From Knoellia remsis (GTDB lineage: Bacteria; Actinomycetota; Actinomycetes; Actinomycetales; Dermatophilaceae): a stretch of DNA of 64,000 bases. The notes under the pieces are model-generated. The model made no database searches and was not told where the DNA came from. It worked only from the letters and a program-made list of their open reading frames with translations. The stretch lies in assembly GCF_003002895.1 (NCBI RefSeq), contig NZ_PVTI01000002.1, positions 1 through 64,000 of the forward strand. Direction: 5' to 3'. The translations under genes were made by a program, and so were the position numbers. Below, piece by piece: positions 62,886 through 64,000 of this stretch (its first letter is position 1; the number at the start of each line of letters is the position of its first letter).

Positions 62886-63749
62886 GTGCGGGCCGGACTC
62901 CGTCGTGCAGTGGATCGCGTTGTGCGACGTGGCCAGCGGAAGGTGCTCTGGACCCAACAGACGGCGGGCCTGGGCAACTTCCTGTACGACTGGATGCACG
63001 CGCACCACTGGCGTGCTCGCGACCTCGACATCGTCAGCCTGCGCACGCCCAAGATGCGTCCGTGGCTCCCGGTCTTCGGCGCACCAGCCATGGAGCTCAC
63101 GGTCGAGCCAGAAGATGTGCGGCGCACCGACCGGATCGAGAAGGGGCTCTACTCGGAGTGGGGCGTCGCCTTCGACGAGTCGAACCTCGACGAGTTCATC
63201 CGCGGCTTCATCGAACCGACAGGAGTCATCGCACCGGAACGAGTGCCGGAGTCACACCGATTGACCGACGCAGATGTGCTGATCAACGTGCGGCGCGGTG
63301 ACTACGTCAGCAGCGCCGCCAACCGACTCAACTACTCGTTCGACCTCGACGAATACCTCACCGCCGCACTGACCCGCAGCCGTGAGGGCGGGGGAGCGAT
63401 CGAACGGATTCACGTCGTCTCAGACGGGATCGACTGGTGTGTCGACCACCTGGGCTGGCTCGATCAGCACGCTGATCGGCTGACGTTCGAGACCGATGGC
63501 CTCCCACCGGAGACCCACTTGGCGATCGTGGCGAACGCGCCGCGCCTGATCCTCGCCAACTCGACCTTCTCCTACTGGGGCGGCTACCTCAGTTCATGGC
63601 GCACACGGCGCCCGGAGTGGATCGTGGCGCCGTGGTTCCACATCAGAGATGAGGCCGACGGTGCCGCATGGCAGCTTGACCCGCGATGGAGCATCGTGCA
63701 GGACATCCCGAGCCATTGGGCTCCTGTCACCGATCCGGTGTCCGAGTGA
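62886..63749 (+). CDS. GT11-like alpha-1,2-fucosyltransferase family protein
   Basis: Product of 287 residues with GT11 landmarks: TAGLGNFLYDWMHAH (nucleotide-binding GxGNxxF-like), INVRRGDYVSSA (the HxRRxD-like motif), and LILANSTFSYWGGYLSSW with the conserved NSTFSYW segment. The donor is probably GDP-fucose or a related GDP-6-deoxyhexose, consistent with gmd in the glycan operon. GTG 62886 is 7 nt after rdgB. Its stop overlaps the next start (GTGA). Confidence 0.82.
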   Translation: MRAGLRRAVDRVVRRGQRKVLWTQQTAGLGNFLYDWMHAHHWRARDLDIVSLRTPKMRPWLPVFGAPAMELTVEPEDVRRTDRIEKGLYSEWGVAFDESNLDEFIRGFIEPTGVIAPERVPESHRLTDADVLINVRRGDYVSSAANRLNYSFDLDEYLTAALTRSREGGGAIERIHVVSDGIDWCVDHLGWLDQHADRLTFETDGLPPETHLAIVANAPRLILANSTFSYWGGYLSSWRTRRPEWIVAPWFHIRDEADGAAWQLDPRWSIVQDIPSHWAPVTDPVSE

Positions 63750-64000
63750 AAGCCATCGTGCGTGACGCCGCCTCCGCAGTGCTCTCACCGGTGCGGCGAC
63801 GGCTGGGCCGGCGCGACGTCAACTGGACCCCGGACTTCATGGGATTCGGCAACCAGCTCTACCTCTGGTGCTGGGCACACGAGCGGCGCGGCCAGCATCC
63901 CGAGCCGCGGGTGCTCATCAACGAGCGCACCCGCCCGTGGCTCCTGGAGATCCCGGCCTTCTCCGAGAGGTTCCTCATCGAGCCCGACGAGGTGCACTTC
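63746..64000 (+). CDS. Partial GT11-like protein, paralogue of the upstream gene
   Basis: The first 85 codons of an open frame that runs off the window. It starts with GTG 63746 (GTGA overlap). After a basic lead, DFMGFGNQLYLWCWAHERRG and RPWLLEIPAFSERFLIEPDE line up with GLGNFLYDWMHAHHWRAR and RPWLPVFGAPAMELTVEPED of the preceding protein, so it is a tandem paralogue. The catalytic part lies outside the window. Confidence 0.7.
   Translation, partial: MKAIVRDAASAVLSPVRRRLGRRDVNWTPDFMGFGNQLYLWCWAHERRGQHPEPRVLINERTRPWLLEIPAFSERFLIEPDEVHF

Overview
The window is very GC-rich (roughly 70% or more by eye) and looks like the chromosome of an actinobacterium. Support comes from lineage-typical sequence features: a DUF3039 gene beside yqgE and an SF2 helicase, clpS next to a DUF2017 gene, a hemD fused to a winged-helix domain, the murI / MBL hydrolase / rph / rdgB neighbourhood, a GlnR-type operator, and many leaderless starts (TAnnnT followed 6-8 nt later by ATG or GTG). 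A member of the Intrasporangiaceae (Janibacter/Knoellia/Terrabacter type) is my best guess, but it rests on general impression only. No rRNA, tRNA, IS element, prophage or CRISPR array was found.

Layout. 1-740: an array of eight roughly 70-bp repeats, then the leader of a DEAD-box RNA helicase. 741-7247: RNA helicase, yqgE, DUF3039 protein, a secreted M43-type metalloprotease and a second SF2 helicase. 7353-10206: a six-gene accessory cassette of small ESX-like, coiled-coil and membrane proteins of unknown function. 10241-19855: tyrosine/homogentisate catabolism (hppD, fahA, hmgA) with an Lrp-type and an IclR-type regulator, interspersed with a GNAT protein, an RDD membrane protein and an amino-acid permease. 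19864-29650: nitrate assimilation on the minus strand (narK, nitrate reductase, its flavoprotein partner, nirB, nirD, siroheme synthase domain, hemD), with a four-part GlnR box upstream of nirB. 29814-38652: ABC exporter, DUF559 protein between two copies of a 109-bp hairpin repeat, pncB, clpS, DUF2017, VanZ-like protein, a PqqD-like protein with a nucleotidyltransferase, and a tyrosine autokinase for polysaccharide export.

38904-54518 is a surface-glycan locus transcribed leftward, nearly every junction being a 4-bp ATGA/GTGA overlap. It holds an initiating sugar-phosphate transferase, glycosyltransferases, two GDP-mannose dehydratase-like enzymes, a Wzy/ligase-like membrane protein, a nonulosonic acid (sialic-acid-like) synthase fused to CBS and TIM-barrel domains, a CMP-sugar cytidylyltransferase, an epimerase and an acetyltransferase. 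54574-62879 carries murI, an MBL hydrolase, rph and rdgB, but five glycan genes (56204-61428) sit between the MBL gene and rph. Two GT11 fucosyltransferase-like genes follow to the end of the window; the last is cut off.

Signals beyond the genes: the octamer GTATGCCG/CGGCATAC occurs about 57 times and is absent from the 7.3-10.2 kb cassette and from 56 kb onward; four genes (yqgE, pncB, clpS, the sugar transferase) have their last codons plus stop codon directly repeated just downstream; pncB and clpS have divergent -10 boxes sharing two base pairs; and three families of intergenic repeats are present.
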